Source of the DNA: Planococcus citri
Lineage: Eukaryota; Arthropoda; Insecta; Hemiptera; Pseudococcidae
Assembly (NCBI RefSeq): GCF_950023065.1
Contig: NC_088679.1
Location: 78,926,001 to 78,990,000, forward strand
DNA length: 64,000 bases
Direction: 5' to 3'
Both the position numbers and the translations under genes were made by a program. Of this stretch, positions 10,432 through 22,257 are shown in pieces. Every line of letters starts with the position of its first letter. Within the stretch, counting starts at the first letter, position 1. The notes below the pieces were generated by a model. That model was not told the origin of the DNA. It saw nothing but the letters and a program-made list of their open reading frames with translations, and ran no database searches.

Positions 10432-13342
10432 TTACTGGCTCCGTCCGAGACGATGGTGTAGCTCGCCTTGTTCAGATAAGCTGAAAAAAAAATCGCTTTA
10501 ATAACTCTATCTATCAGAACAGGCAACAGATCGTGAAATGCAATTATCTTCAAAGGGAATGAATGAAAGATGTGTGTAAATAAAATGTGACATGCCTAAA
10601 ATCGTCTAATTTGAGCTCAAAATTAAATTTTAACGTTATTTTTCCAACACCGACAACTTTGTATTTGAAAAAATGACACTTACTTCTGCTGTTCCTGCAT
10701 TGAACTAAGTTGCTGCAGTTCAGCTCGGTGTTCAATCTCAACCCTATTGACCATTTCTTTTACCACAGTCATTACTTCGTTGCACTGATTCTCAGTAAGA
10801 GAACTATTCTCAATACTAAGAGGGATCAAAAAAGGAAGCATTTGGTCAGCCATTATTTCTTTTGGAATCCTGACTTTTTTATGATTTAATATCATCTTAT
10901 AAACACCTGAGGAAAACATGATAATTTTTAATAAACTAAATCACCTATAATGAAAATAAAATGTAAAAACATAACTGCATAATGAAAATCGTTGAATAAT
11001 TAATAAGGACTGAAAATATTTTTACCTACAATACTCATCAGAACTTCCGGCTCTTCGGATTTAATTAAACGAAAGAAAGGTATAATACCAGCAAAAATTC
11101 CGAGTGCATCTAAATGCTCCACTAGTTTACTGATACAAACTAAACAATTCACTCGAACCTGGAAAGTATATAAAATTGAGTAGAAGTTCCAATAGATGAA
11201 CAAAAAATTTTCCAATGTCACTCACCGAAGTACACTTAGTTACAATGCAGAGTCCTAGAATACGAGAGATCACAGATCTTTTCATCGCCGGGTAGTCGAT
11301 TAAGGTAGCGAAAGTGCAGGGTATAACGGATAAACATAGTTCTGGCAACTGTTGCGAATTACACTCGAGTGCTCGAAATAACATGGGTAAAATTTCTGAT
11401 TCTATTTCATTGGCGGGAGCGAGTTTCAGCATTAGTTCCATTTTTTGTATACAGATAAGTGAAATCTGCAAAAAATGCACAGTTCTAGTAAGTACACTGC
11501 AATATTAATGTAGGTATTCAAAAAGTACTATTTGACTTTTCTCACTTGCACAGGTTCTCGCATCCTTAGGACTGGTTTTAAGATAGGTAAAATATACTGG
11601 GTAAATTCTTCTTCAGTACAACTTTCGGAGATGGCGAATACACTTGGTAAGACGAAAGGCACCATGGTTGGATTGACGAATTCTTTTGCCAAACATGGAA
11701 TTATCCTGTAAACAGAAATTTGATTAAGGTGAAAAATACGTTTATTGTGAAATAAGGGGACAGTAAATGTAGGTACCTATCCTTTTTTTTTTTTTTTTTT
11801 TTACCTAAATACTGATACACGGTGGGGAAGTTTTTCTAAAATTTGAGGCAATCCTTCATAAAATTGTGATTTTTGAAGATTATCCCATTGAAACATCGAA
11901 TCCAAATAACTTAATGCTTTGACACTAACATCATCGAAAAATTCAGACTGAAAAAAAATACAACATGGAATAGAATAATACGATCCATCCAATTAGATAA
12001 AAAAAAGTTGTACTCATCACATATTACCTTTAAAAAGTCATGAAATTCTGGCCTCAGCTCAGGCATATAGTTCAACATCAGTTTGACAATTTCTCTAATT
12101 TCTTGAGGTATCGATAACAGATCAGAATTAGAAATTCGTTTAAATTTCGACACATTCTGATTATACGTTGTCCAATTGTTATTGGAGGAATGAAAAGGTT
12201 GCCCTTTATTGTACAAAGCGTAAATCAACATTCCGAATGAAAAAACATCGCTGGACGCTAATAATTTGCCAAATAATCCGGATTCTGGAGCCAAGTAATC
12301 TAACTTTGGCTGAGCCAATGCGTGAACATCCATGGCATATTCGATAGTCGGCCATCTTACCTGTTGAATAGATTTTGAATTTAGTTTTAAAACTTAATCG
12401 TGAGTTAGAAACCTAGGTACCTATAATATTGGCAACGTACGATAGCTTCTGCTCTACTAATGCAGTGAACGCTGTAATCAAATCCGAATATTTTCCAGGC
12501 ACCATCTTTGTTGATTACTATATTGTACAGACATAGATTTCGGTGTAATAATTTCACGTCATTGTGTAGGAATGAAAAGCCTTCGGCAATCTGTAAAAAA
12601 TTAATTGGAAATTAAGTTTGTTTTCAAATTTTTTTGGTAGGATATGATGAAAAAAGGTTAATGGACCTGTTGCAAGCCATATTTTATTTCAACTTCGAAT
12701 AATTTGTAGTTTTCCACCGAGGCAGGAACTGGAACTGGTACGTTGTCTACTTTACCCAAAATATTTGCCAAACTAGCAAAAACTGGTTCAGTAGCAAAAG
12801 CTAAACTATCTCTGTAACAAACAGGGTAATGTATTATCAAACGAACACATAAATAGTATTGGTTCAAAGTGTACCTATATACCTACTCTCGTTCGATAGC
12901 ACGAGTATTAAATCATGGTTCAAGGTCGACGAACTTACCGTGATTCTTCTAGAGTATGTTGTACCACTAGAATTTGGGGATGTCTTAGACGAGCTAATTG
13001 AGAGATACTTTTTCTGAAAGTATCCAGCACAGCTTCGCGATCATTCTTTGACAATCTGTCCAATTGTTTCTTCTCTAATAAGAATATTGAGGCCTCTTGG
13101 TTGGTGGATTTCTTGAATCCGCTGAATACCTTCCACAGTAGTCCTACGATATGGAGAAATTTCATTAAAAAATGGCTTGCTTTGAGAATTATAGTTTGTG
13201 GAATTGTTTTCAAACCTGGTCCAGCGCTCGCGATATGATTAGTGGCTTCGTATTCTCTGGTAAGTGGATTCCCTGGTAAAACTGTTGACAGCTGTGATAC
13301 GGTGCTGCTGACAGTCCAGTATAACTTGTTGAATACGTCCAT
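10432..13342 (-). CDS. SCYL2-like pseudokinase, copy 2 (tail lost)
   Basis: Coding exons by homology to copy 1: 13342-13216, 13143-12939, 12811-12667, 12590-12441, 12360-12028, 11947-11805, 11705-11546, 11465-11226, 11158-11026, 10906-10684, 10480-10432. They sum to 1908 nt (635 aa) with an open frame and plausible GT/AG sites throughout. The kinase-like and HEAT regions are intact apart from in-frame single-codon insertions in exons 8 and 10. The counterpart of exon 11 is absent. The start of exon 12 has a 1-nt deletion and reaches a TAA at 10434-10432. Frame-broken exon 12 remnants continue to about 10080. The first intron is 72 nt and open in frame, so retention would add 24 residues. It may be expressed as a tailless paralog, or be an early pseudogene. 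Confidence 0.75.
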
Positions 13343-15240
13343 TTTCCGGCAGTAATACGCATGTTCACGACGTGTCAAATTGAAACATCAATTTCTGCAG
13401 TGCTTCATAAATCTGGAGAACATTAAATAATAGTATTATATTTGTTCAACATAGCTTATCTACATAGCGTTGAAATAATAGGAGCCTTGTACCTATCTTT
13501 ACAAAGTTACTTACACATTGAAAATGGATTAAAACAACGATGCTGACAATTTAGCAATGTGGATATGAAACATAACGCTGATTCATCGATTCAATTACTC
13601 AAATATGCGTACGGTAAGAATCGTGAAATACCTAAATAATAAAACTGAAAAAAGAATTTGAGTCTTGAGTCATCATCATTTGCATATCAGCTAGTCCCAT
13701 TGACGTTATGTTATACTAGTTGTACCTCTTGATTAGTGCCCTACTCTTGATATAACGTCAATGGCTAGTCCGAAAATTGCACGGAGGATTGCAATGTTGC
13801 CAGACGTTGCCAAATTGATCTAGTGCGCTAACAACTTTTTTAGTTTTTTGCTTTTTTCGGAGCTTGAAAGTTGAAATGAAAGTTTTTTTGGTTTTGCCCT
13901 TGCTTCGATCAGGTTTAAATAGTTGTCTAATTCTGAAATTCTGCATCAAGAACATTATCAGCTTCTTTAACATCAAAGTTCAACTTTTGAAAATGTCCAA
14001 CTGGCAAAGGCAGAATGAAATTTTCGAATACTTCAGTTCAGCCCTTGCCCTTGCTAGTTGCTTTGTTCGAGTCTTTTTATTTTTATTTTTTTAAAATTGA
14101 ATTTTCTGATTCAGAATATCCATAAATGATAAAACATATAATTTTGAACACTAATAAACCCCTCTTAAAAAACATTTTTTTTTTGAAACGCAAATTTTTG
14201 AGCCATTTTAGATGCTTATTTCGAATTAAATTCCATTAGGTATGTTTCAATATCTTTCGGAGTTTCAATGTTCTGAAAGAAAAAAATCCCATTTTTAGAC
14301 TCATCTAATGTGTTGGAAAGTTTTTTCTTTCTGAAAAATAAAGACCGTTTTTTGAACCTGGGCTCATGGGCTGACCCATGACCAGGATACAAATTTCTGG
14401 TCAGGACCGAACCAGACCGCCACCTACAAAGGCAAAAAATGTAGAACAGAATGACCGGACCGGACCATTTGAAAGCTCCAAACAAACACCTTGATTTTAG
14501 AGCAACCGCAAAACCTGAGGGGTCCTACAAGCCTGTTTTTGAAAGCTTTTGCCCTAAAAATTTCAATTTCTGGAAAAAAGTTATTCAAATTCTAAAACTC
14601 AACAATATTATTGTTTTCTGAAAAGACAAATTTTCTAAAGGTTTAGTCTTTGTATCGAATGCGGATCAAGCCTGTTTATTCTTTCAGTCTTTCTTTTTGA
14701 AAATTGAAATTTCCAAGATGAAAAAAATAAAAAAATTTGATTTGTTATTACCAAAAAAATAAAAATACCACCAGAAAATTATCGTTTGCCTCTGAAAAAA
14801 TTAAATATTAGTTTCAGTTTTGATAGCTTATTTCTAATTTTTTCCACTCTTTATTTGTCTGTCCTTGACTCCTTTCTAATGTTTGTTTCATGATGAATTA
14901 TTTTGAATTTTTAATGCTTGCCTGGGCCTTGTCAAAATGTCTGTAAATAATTTCGATCCATTTCGGGAAAACCCTTTTTGTCCTTTGATTCTCCAGCCTC
15001 TACTTTGTTCTCTTGATACTTGTACATTTCGCAGTCAAAACAATACCAACCGAGAAAATTCCGTAGGTAGGTAACTTCCTAATTCATAATCATAAATAAG
15101 ATAGGTAACATTATTAACAAAAAAATGAATAAAATTGTATTAAATATTTACAAAGTGCATCAAAAATCAAAATCGTTTGAATCTGGTGATGTAAAAATGT
15201 AATCGGCCAAGAATGTGCCCCTCTTGAAAGTAAGACCACG
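13343..15240. other. Intergenic DNA between SCYL2 copy 2 and the partial unit
   Basis: AT-rich DNA related to 8.2-9.85 kb, ending in copied 3'-flank sequence. About 14340-14480 carries a segment with repeated 'gaccgga' and 'gacc' motifs that is absent from the first unit. I see no gene. A 66-bp inverted-repeat element at 13698-13763 is listed separately. Confidence 0.5.
13698..13763. mobile_element. 66-bp mini-MITE with 8-bp TSD
   Basis: The ends are CATTGACGTTAT and ATAACGTCAATG, exact inverted repeats, and the whole element is 66 bp. It is flanked by the perfect 8-bp direct repeat GCTAGTCC (13690-13697 and 13764-13771). Unit 1 has a single near-identical site (gctaatcc, near 8572) without the element. 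An 8-bp duplication fits hAT or P-type transposases. No coding capacity. Confidence 0.85.
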
Positions 15241-15251
15241 ATTATTGACTG

Positions 15252-16985
15252 GCCATGTACGTCGTCGTCGGTTGATAGGTATTATGAAAAGTGCTGAAAT
15301 TATTTTGAATATTTAGAGACGTTTGCAACGAGGAGATGTTTGGCGATGGTTTTGATGATCAAGATGTATTCAACTTCACTTCATCCAAATTACTATTTAT
15401 GAAAGCCGGAAGTTAGGTCTTTCGGAGCTGGTTTCGATTTAGAAGAAGTGATCGGTGTAGGATTAATTACTGGCTCTATTCGAGACGACGGTGCATGCTC
15501 GCCTTGTTTAAATAAGCTAAAAAAAGATTCGCGTTAATAACTCCATTGTAACTTGATTTATCTGAAATATTGTTATTCGAGATAGGTACCATTGTTTTTC
15601 ACGTAAATTCAGTGGCTTGCTTTCCTTTTTTTTATACACCTATCGGAAATATTCATTTTGAATCTTGTAATTCATCTTCCGTTTGTTGGGATGTCAGCGA
15701 TGTGTCCGAACTATTAGAAATGTTGTTATTGATATCAAAATCCAAATTCCTTTCAAACAGAAAAATTGAATTAGTTTTCATTCAGTTAACATCAATAAAA
15801 GTGACAGTTCAGAGTAATGCAGGCATCATAAGGTGGATAGGTACTTATTTTTGTTGCTATTCACTATGAAAAGTGACTACCTATTCATCAGACGATTATT
15901 TTTTCAATAAGAAACCGACCAATTTTCAATTTTTTTTTATCAGCACTGAGAAATCAAATGAAGTTTAAAATATTGAAACCTATAAAAGGCACATCTATGG
16001 TGTGTTTGAGGGTCAAAAATATTAGGAAAATGTAATTTTTCCACCTTAAATGGGATATGGGATGACCTGAGATGCTGAAATTTGGATATTTTGGTCACAA
16101 TGAAGGGTATATGTATTCATCCATAGCTTCATTTTTATTAATGTTGGGTCCTTATTATGGTCCTTTGAAAAAAATGACCTCTCTGTAATTTCCAACTTTT
16201 TAATTTCCTCATTTAAAGGGTAAATGCAAGATCCCTAAAAGAAAACTTCACTCCCTTAATTTGACATTTCCTGACCTATCATAACCGGCAACAGGATCGT
16301 GAAATGCAATCATTTTCAAAGGGAATGAAAGATGTATGAATATAATTGAGCTCAAAATTAAATTTTCATGTTATTTTCCAACACCAACAAATTCTATTGT
16401 AAAAATGACACTTACTTATGTTGTTCTTGCATTGAACCAAGTTGCTCGATTTCAGCTCATCGGTATTCAGTTCCAACCACATTGACCATTTCTTTTACCA
16501 CAGTCATTATAGCATTGAACTGATTCGCTGTAAGAGAATTCTGAATACTAAGAGGCATCTGAAACGGCGACTGCACCTTCTCCCCGAATTCTACGACAAA
16601 ATAGGCTAATATGAATATTACATTGTATCATAATAGTAAAAATAAGACAATTCCATACCGGCACACATCAGAACTGGAATCATTTGCTTAGCTATTATTC
16701 TTTTAGGAACGGCGACTTTTTTATGATTTAAAATCATCTTATAAATACCTGAGAAAAATATGATAATTTTTATTTACTTAAACCACCTAATGAAGAAAAA
16801 ATGTAAATACACTGTATATTAGTGTATAATGAAAATCGTCGAATTAATAAGGATTGAAAATATTTTCACCTGCAATACTCGTCAGAACTTCCGGCTCTTT
16901 GCGGTCTTTGACTTTCAAAAAAAGTATGAAAAGTATAACATCAACAATAATTCCCCATGGATCTAAATGCTCCACTAGTTTACCC
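15252..16985 (-). pseudogene. Partial SCYL2 unit: exons 9-12 only
   Basis: Four blocks correspond to SCYL2 exons 12 (about 15516 down to 15252), 11 (about 15749-15592), 10 (about 16753-16416) and a truncated 9 (about 16985-16870), in the right order and strand but without any kinase exons. Exons 11 and 12 carry frame-breaking small indels. At about 16981 the exon 9 homology stops in 'tagtttaccc' and continues directly into 3'-flank sequence (acgattattaac, then tacataataacgcgttat) that lies beyond the stop codon in the other units. That looks like an unequal-crossover or deletion junction. It shares the exon 10 insertion with copy 3, so the two are closest relatives. Confidence 0.75.
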
Positions 16986-17409
16986 ACGATTATTAACTAA
17001 TAGGAAAAAGGAAACGTAAGTAGGTAATACATAATAACGCGTTATATTATGACAAGAGATAAATTTATAATAATTGGCGATGTTCTTATGAAAAACGCTG
17101 CTGGACTAAGCCCTGCAGAATTTAAGGGTACATTCTGCGCAGGAAATGCGGAATTCCGAATTATTGAAATCAGACATCGAATTGGATATGTACGACGTCG
17201 GTTGATAGGACTTATGAAAAGTGCTGAAATTATTTGCAATATTTGCATTTGGAGACATTTGCAGCGATGAGATGGTTAGCGATGGTTTTGATAGGTAGGT
17301 AATAGGTATGTAGTTTTGATGATAAAGATGTATTCAACTTCATTTATCCAAATATTCCAAATTACTATTTATCAGAGTTGAATTTAGGTCCTTCGGAGCT
17401 GGTTTTGAT

Positions 17410-20400
17410 TTAGAAGAAAAAGTTACCGGAGAATAAGAATAATAATAATAATAATCCTTCCTTTTCTTGGGATGTCAGCGATGTGCCCAAACCATCAGAA
17501 ATGTTGTTATTGGTACCGAAATCGCAATTCCTTTTAAACAGAATATTTGAATTAGTTTCCATTCAGTTTAAATCAAGAAAAGTGACAGTTCAAAAGTTAC
17601 ATATCAGATGATCTTGATTACTTTTTCAATCAGAAACTGACCAAATTTTTTCTTTATACAACACTTTTTTGACCCCGGAGAGATATCAAATTAGTAGGGC
17701 TGAGATATTTATTTTCTAAAAAATGCTAAAATATTCCTTATAAATACTTTCCTAAAAATAAAAAGCGTGAAATATGTAAAATATTCCCTAAAAACCCGAA
17801 ATATGCAAAAAAATTCCCTTACAATATGGGTTATCATTTTAAAGACAATCTTATTCTCTCTTTCATTTTGTTGATATTATGATTATTATATGATACTTTA
17901 GGTAAATAAATAAGAAATCCTATCCTTTTCCATCAAAATTAACATAATTTTTGATTTAAAAAAAAATGTTGTTTTCAAATTTCAATTTTTTCATTTTTGA
18001 TTGAAAAATTTTTTTTTCATTTTCAAAATTTCACCTGTTTCATGAGTTTTTTAAAAAGACAATATTCTCGAAAAACAATGAAAATTGCTAAATATAGCAT
18101 ATAGCCAAATATTCACAAAAAAAGCTCAAAATATGCTAAAATATGCATTCATGTCTAAAAGGTACCAAAATATTCTCTAACATGTGAGGCTCAATCGACT
18201 CGAAATTTTATGAAACGTAAAACTATGTTGGATATACATATACCTTATCTATAGTATGCTACAAAAAAATATGTTATAAAATATTTTTCTCAGCCCTACA
18301 AATTAGGTTAAAAATATTGAAACCTATAAAAGGCACATGTTCGTTCAATTTGAGCTCAGAATTAAATTTTCATGTTTTATTCCAACACCAACAAATTCTA
18401 TTGTAAAAATGACACTTACTTATGTTGTTCTTGCATTGAACAAAGTTGCTCGATTTCAGCTGGGTCTTCAGCTACAATCACATTGACCATTTCTTCTACC
18501 ACAGTCATTATAGCGTTGAACTGATTCGCTGTAAGAGATTTCTCAATACTAAGAGGCATCTCTAACGGCAACGGCACCTCCTCCCCGAATTCTACGACAA
18601 AATAGCTAGGGTAATCTGAATAATACATTGTATCATAATGGTAAAAATAAGACAATTCCCTACCGACACACATCAAAACTGGAATCATTTTCTCAGCTAT
18701 TATTCTTTTAGTAACGGAAACTTTTTTATGATTTAAAATCTTCTTATAAATACCTGAAAAAAATATGATAATTTTTATTCACTTAACACGAAAACCACCT
18801 AACGAAGAAAAAATGTAAATACATAATTGTATAATGAAAATCGTCGAATTAATAAGGATTGAAAATATTTTCACCTGCAATACTCATCAGAACTTCCGGC
18901 TCTTTGCGATCTTTGACTCTCAAAAAAAGTAAGAAATATAAAACATCAACCCGAATTCCCCATGAATCTAAATGCTCCACTAGTTTACCGATACAATCTA
19001 AACAATTCACTCGAACCTGGAAAGTATGTAAAATTGAGCAGAAGTTCCAATAGATGAACAAAAATTTTTTAATGTCACTCACAGAAGCGCAGCAGTTGGA
19101 TTTGTAGAGTTTTTCAATACGAGGCAGCAGATCTCTATTCATCGTCTGGTAATGGATTAAGGTAGCGAAAGTGGGTATAACAGATAAACATTGTTCTTGC
19201 AACTGTTGCGAATTACACTCGAGTGCTCGATATAACACGGGTAAAATTTCTGATTCTATTTCATCGGCGAGAGCGAGTTTCAGCATCAGTTCCACTTTTT
19301 GCAAACAGATAAGTTGAATCTGCAAGATGCACAGTTTGAATAAGGTATAGATACCTACATTACATTGCATTAATGAGTACACATTGAAAAATTATCATTT
19401 TTCTCACTTGCACGGGTTCTTGCATCCTTAGTACTCGTTTTAAATAAGGTAAAATATATCGCGTAAATTCTTCTTTAGTACAACCTTCGGAGATGGCGAA
19501 TACACTTGGTAAAACAAAAGGCACCATGGTTGGATTGACGAATTCTTTCCACAAACATGGAATTATCCTGTAAACAGAAATTGATCAGTGTGAAAATATG
19601 TTTATACTGTAAAATGAAGAGACATGTAAGAATTTTTTTTACCTAAATAGGCATACACGATGGGGAATTTTTTCTAAAATTTGAGGCAATCCTTCATAAA
19701 ATTGTGTTTTTTGTAGATTATCCCATTGAAACATGGAATCCGAATGAATTAATGCTTTGATACCAACATCATCGAAAAATTCAGACTGAAACAAAATACG
19801 ACGTATGGAATAGAATAATATGCGATTTTCTTTCAATTTAGTAGGTAGTTCAAAAAAAAAGAAGTTAGGATGATCACTTTACCTTTAAAAAATCATGAAA
19901 CTCTGGCCTCAGCTCGGGCATATAGTTCAACATGAGTTTAACAATTTCTCTAATTTCTTGAGGAATCGATAACAGATCAGAATTAGAAATTCGTTTAAAT
20001 TTCAACACATTCAGGTTATACGTTGTCCAATTGTTATTGGAGTAATGAAGAGGATGGCCTCTATTGTACAAAGTGTAAATCAACATCCCAAATGAAAACA
20101 CATCGCTGGACACTAATAATTTGCAAGATAATGCGGATTCTGGAGCCAAGTAATCTAAACTTGGCTGAGCCAATGCGTGTACATCCATGGCATATTCGAT
20201 AGTCGGCCATCTTACCTATTGAATAGATTTTGAAATTAATTTTAAAACTAATTGCGAGTTTGAAACCTATAATTGACAACGTACGATAGCTTCTGCTCCA
20301 CTAATACAGTGAACGCTGTAATCAAATCCGAATATTTTCCAGGCACCTTTTTTGTTGATTACTATATTCTGCGGACATAGATTCCGGTGTAATAATTTCA

Positions 20401-21145
20401 CATCGTTGTGTAGAAATGAAAAGCCTTCGGCAATCTGTAAAAAATGAATCGAAAATTAAGTTTGTTTTCAATTTTTTTTGGCAGGATGTGATGATGAAAG
20501 GTTAATGGACCTGTTGCAAGCCATATTTTATTTCAACTTCGAATAATTTGTAGTTTTCCACCGAGGCAGGAACTGGAACTGGTACGTTGTCTACTTTACC
20601 CAAAATATTTGCCAGACTTGCAAAAACTGGCTCAGTAGCGAAAGCTAAACTATCTCTGTAACAAACAGTTAACGTATATCAAACGATCACATACAGTATT
20701 AGTTTACATGGGTCAATCCTAGTTGAAAGACTACGAACTTACCGTGATTCTTCTAGAGTATGTTGCACCGCCAGAATTTGAGGATGTCTTAAACGAGCTA
20801 ATTGAGAGATACTTTTTCTCAAAGTATCTAGCACAGCTTCGCGATCTTTCTTTGACAATCTGCCCAACTGTTTCTTTTCTAATACTAATATTGAAGCCTC
20901 TTGGTTGGTGGATTTCTTGAATCCGCTGAATATCTTCCACAGTAGTCCTACGATGAAGAAATTTCATTAAAAAATATCTTGGTTGGAGAATTACAGTTAT
21001 GAGGAATTATTTTCAAACCTGGTCCAGCGCTCGCGATATGATTAGTGGCTTCGTATTCTCTGGTAACCGGATTTCCTGGTAAAACTATAGATAGCTGTGA
21101 TACGGTGCTACTGACAGTATAGTATAACTTATTGAGTACGTCCAT
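17410..21145 (-). CDS. SCYL2-like pseudokinase, copy 3 (altered 3' end)
   Basis: Exons: 21145-21019, 20947-20743, 20655-20511, 20434-20285, 20215-19883, 19785-19643, 19567-19408, 19319-19083, 19016-18875, 18753-18420, 17530-17410. They sum to 2097 nt (698 aa). If a 72-nt GT..AG segment inside exon 10 is spliced, the product is 674 aa. The pseudokinase and HEAT segments are open. Exon 9 is 9 nt longer than in copy 1. Exon 10 carries an in-frame insertion between the ILPFLM-like and PLSIE motifs. Exon 11 runs through an (AAT)n repeat (about 17437-17455) fused to a remnant of exon 12 and stops at TAA 17412-17410, so the tail is replaced by Leu/Phe-rich residues. Frame-broken exon 12 remnants extend to about 17045. 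Probably a tailless paralog, or a pseudogene in the making. Confidence 0.7.
17695..18298. mobile_element. 604-bp hAT-like MITE in SCYL2 copy 3
   Basis: The terminal inverted repeats begin TAGGGCTGAGA and end TCTCAGCCCTA. They are flanked by the perfect 8-bp direct repeat CAAATTAG (17687-17694 and 18299-18306). The orthologous intron of copy 1 has one CAAATTAG near 4347 followed by the same 'gttgaaaatattgaaacc' context, so the empty site is present in the window. The interior is AT-rich with repeated 'aaatatgc' words and no open frame. It lies in the intron between exons 10 and 11. Confidence 0.85.
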
Positions 21146-22257
21146 TTTCAAGCAGTAATACACGTTAATTCACGACGAGTTAAATTTAAACATCAACTTC
21201 TGCAATGCTTCGTAAATCTGGGGAACAAATAGGTATAGGTAAGTATTATATTATTTCAACATATGGCGTTGAAATAATAAAAGCCTGTACCTATCAGTTG
21301 GTTTGGTACTTTGAACTTCGTGCTCTTTATTGATTGTTCGTCACTTTTGGACTTCGATGATTCACGTTATGGTTTTGTCGCCACCCTCAATCACAAACCG
21401 GTTTCTTCCTGCGATTTCTGCCCTTCATTTGCCATGTTCTGAAAGTTGCCTACTTTTTTATTTTAAGGGGCAGAAATTTTTAAACATTTTGTACAGGCCA
21501 GAAGCTTGAAATTTTTCGACCCTAAAAGGATAGGCAAATTGCTGCGCACGAGCAAGTCGGGCATGGACATCCAATATTGTCAGTGAGGAGTCCATATGAT
21601 TCCAGTATTCCACCTGTTTTCAACTTTAAAAAAATAAAATATCAATAAATGTGGAAATTACATTCTTACGACGAATTTCATCAAAATTTGGATACTTTTC
21701 ACAACGTTTTTGGATGCATTTTTTTGGTCAACATTAATTTGAAATTTTTCGTCATTACAAATCGTTAACGTGTTTTTCTTACATCAATATTTGAGACGAA
21801 TTAGTTCAATAATTAAAGATCCGTTCGTTTTAATTTTCGGTTTGTGATCCAAAAAGTTACGAATCATACAGAATCGCGTAATTTGATATTTTTGCAAAAA
21901 TGACTTCAAACAAAAAAAAAAGCAACTCAAAATTACATCTCAATTATCAAAATAATACGAAGCTTCTTCAAATCGAGTATTTTTTTCCACAATTTACTTT
22001 CATCCCAAATAACTAAACTTTCCCATTATTTCGAATGTTGGCTTACAATATTAAGCTATACGTTACGACTCAAGAAGTGAACTGAAAACACACGTAATCT
22101 GAACACTTCTATTTTGCTTAAAAATCTAAACAGAAAAAAAAACCACGATACATTTTCACTTCTCACACCGAAAATTACAACATAAAATACATCTACTGAG
22201 GTAAAATAATAAATAAAAATTCTTCGCTACAATAATGGTACAAGTAGATATTTGGTT
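21146..22257. other. Intergenic: SCYL2 copy 3 upstream and RDH-like 3' side
   Basis: The right end of the SCYL2 array homology is near 21.29 kb. Beyond it the sequence is unique and AT-rich, with short runs of A. I see no gene, RNA or repeat here. The 3' untranslated region of the minus-strand dehydrogenase gene should start just left of 22258. Confidence 0.45.

Larger units (their letters stand above)
3150..21290 (-). repeat. Tandem segmental array of SCYL2 units
   Basis: Three large units repeat head to tail on the minus strand, roughly 3.15-9.8, 9.8-15.0 and 15.0-21.3 kb, with an extra partial unit at the 3' side of the third. Exons, introns, 3' flanks and the promoter-distal intergenic DNA (for example 'tttcgatccatttcggga' near 9740 and 14955) are all shared. 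This points to DNA-level tandem duplication and not retroposition. Units differ by small indels and by private transposon insertions. Exon lengths are nearly identical between copies. Confidence 0.9.
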
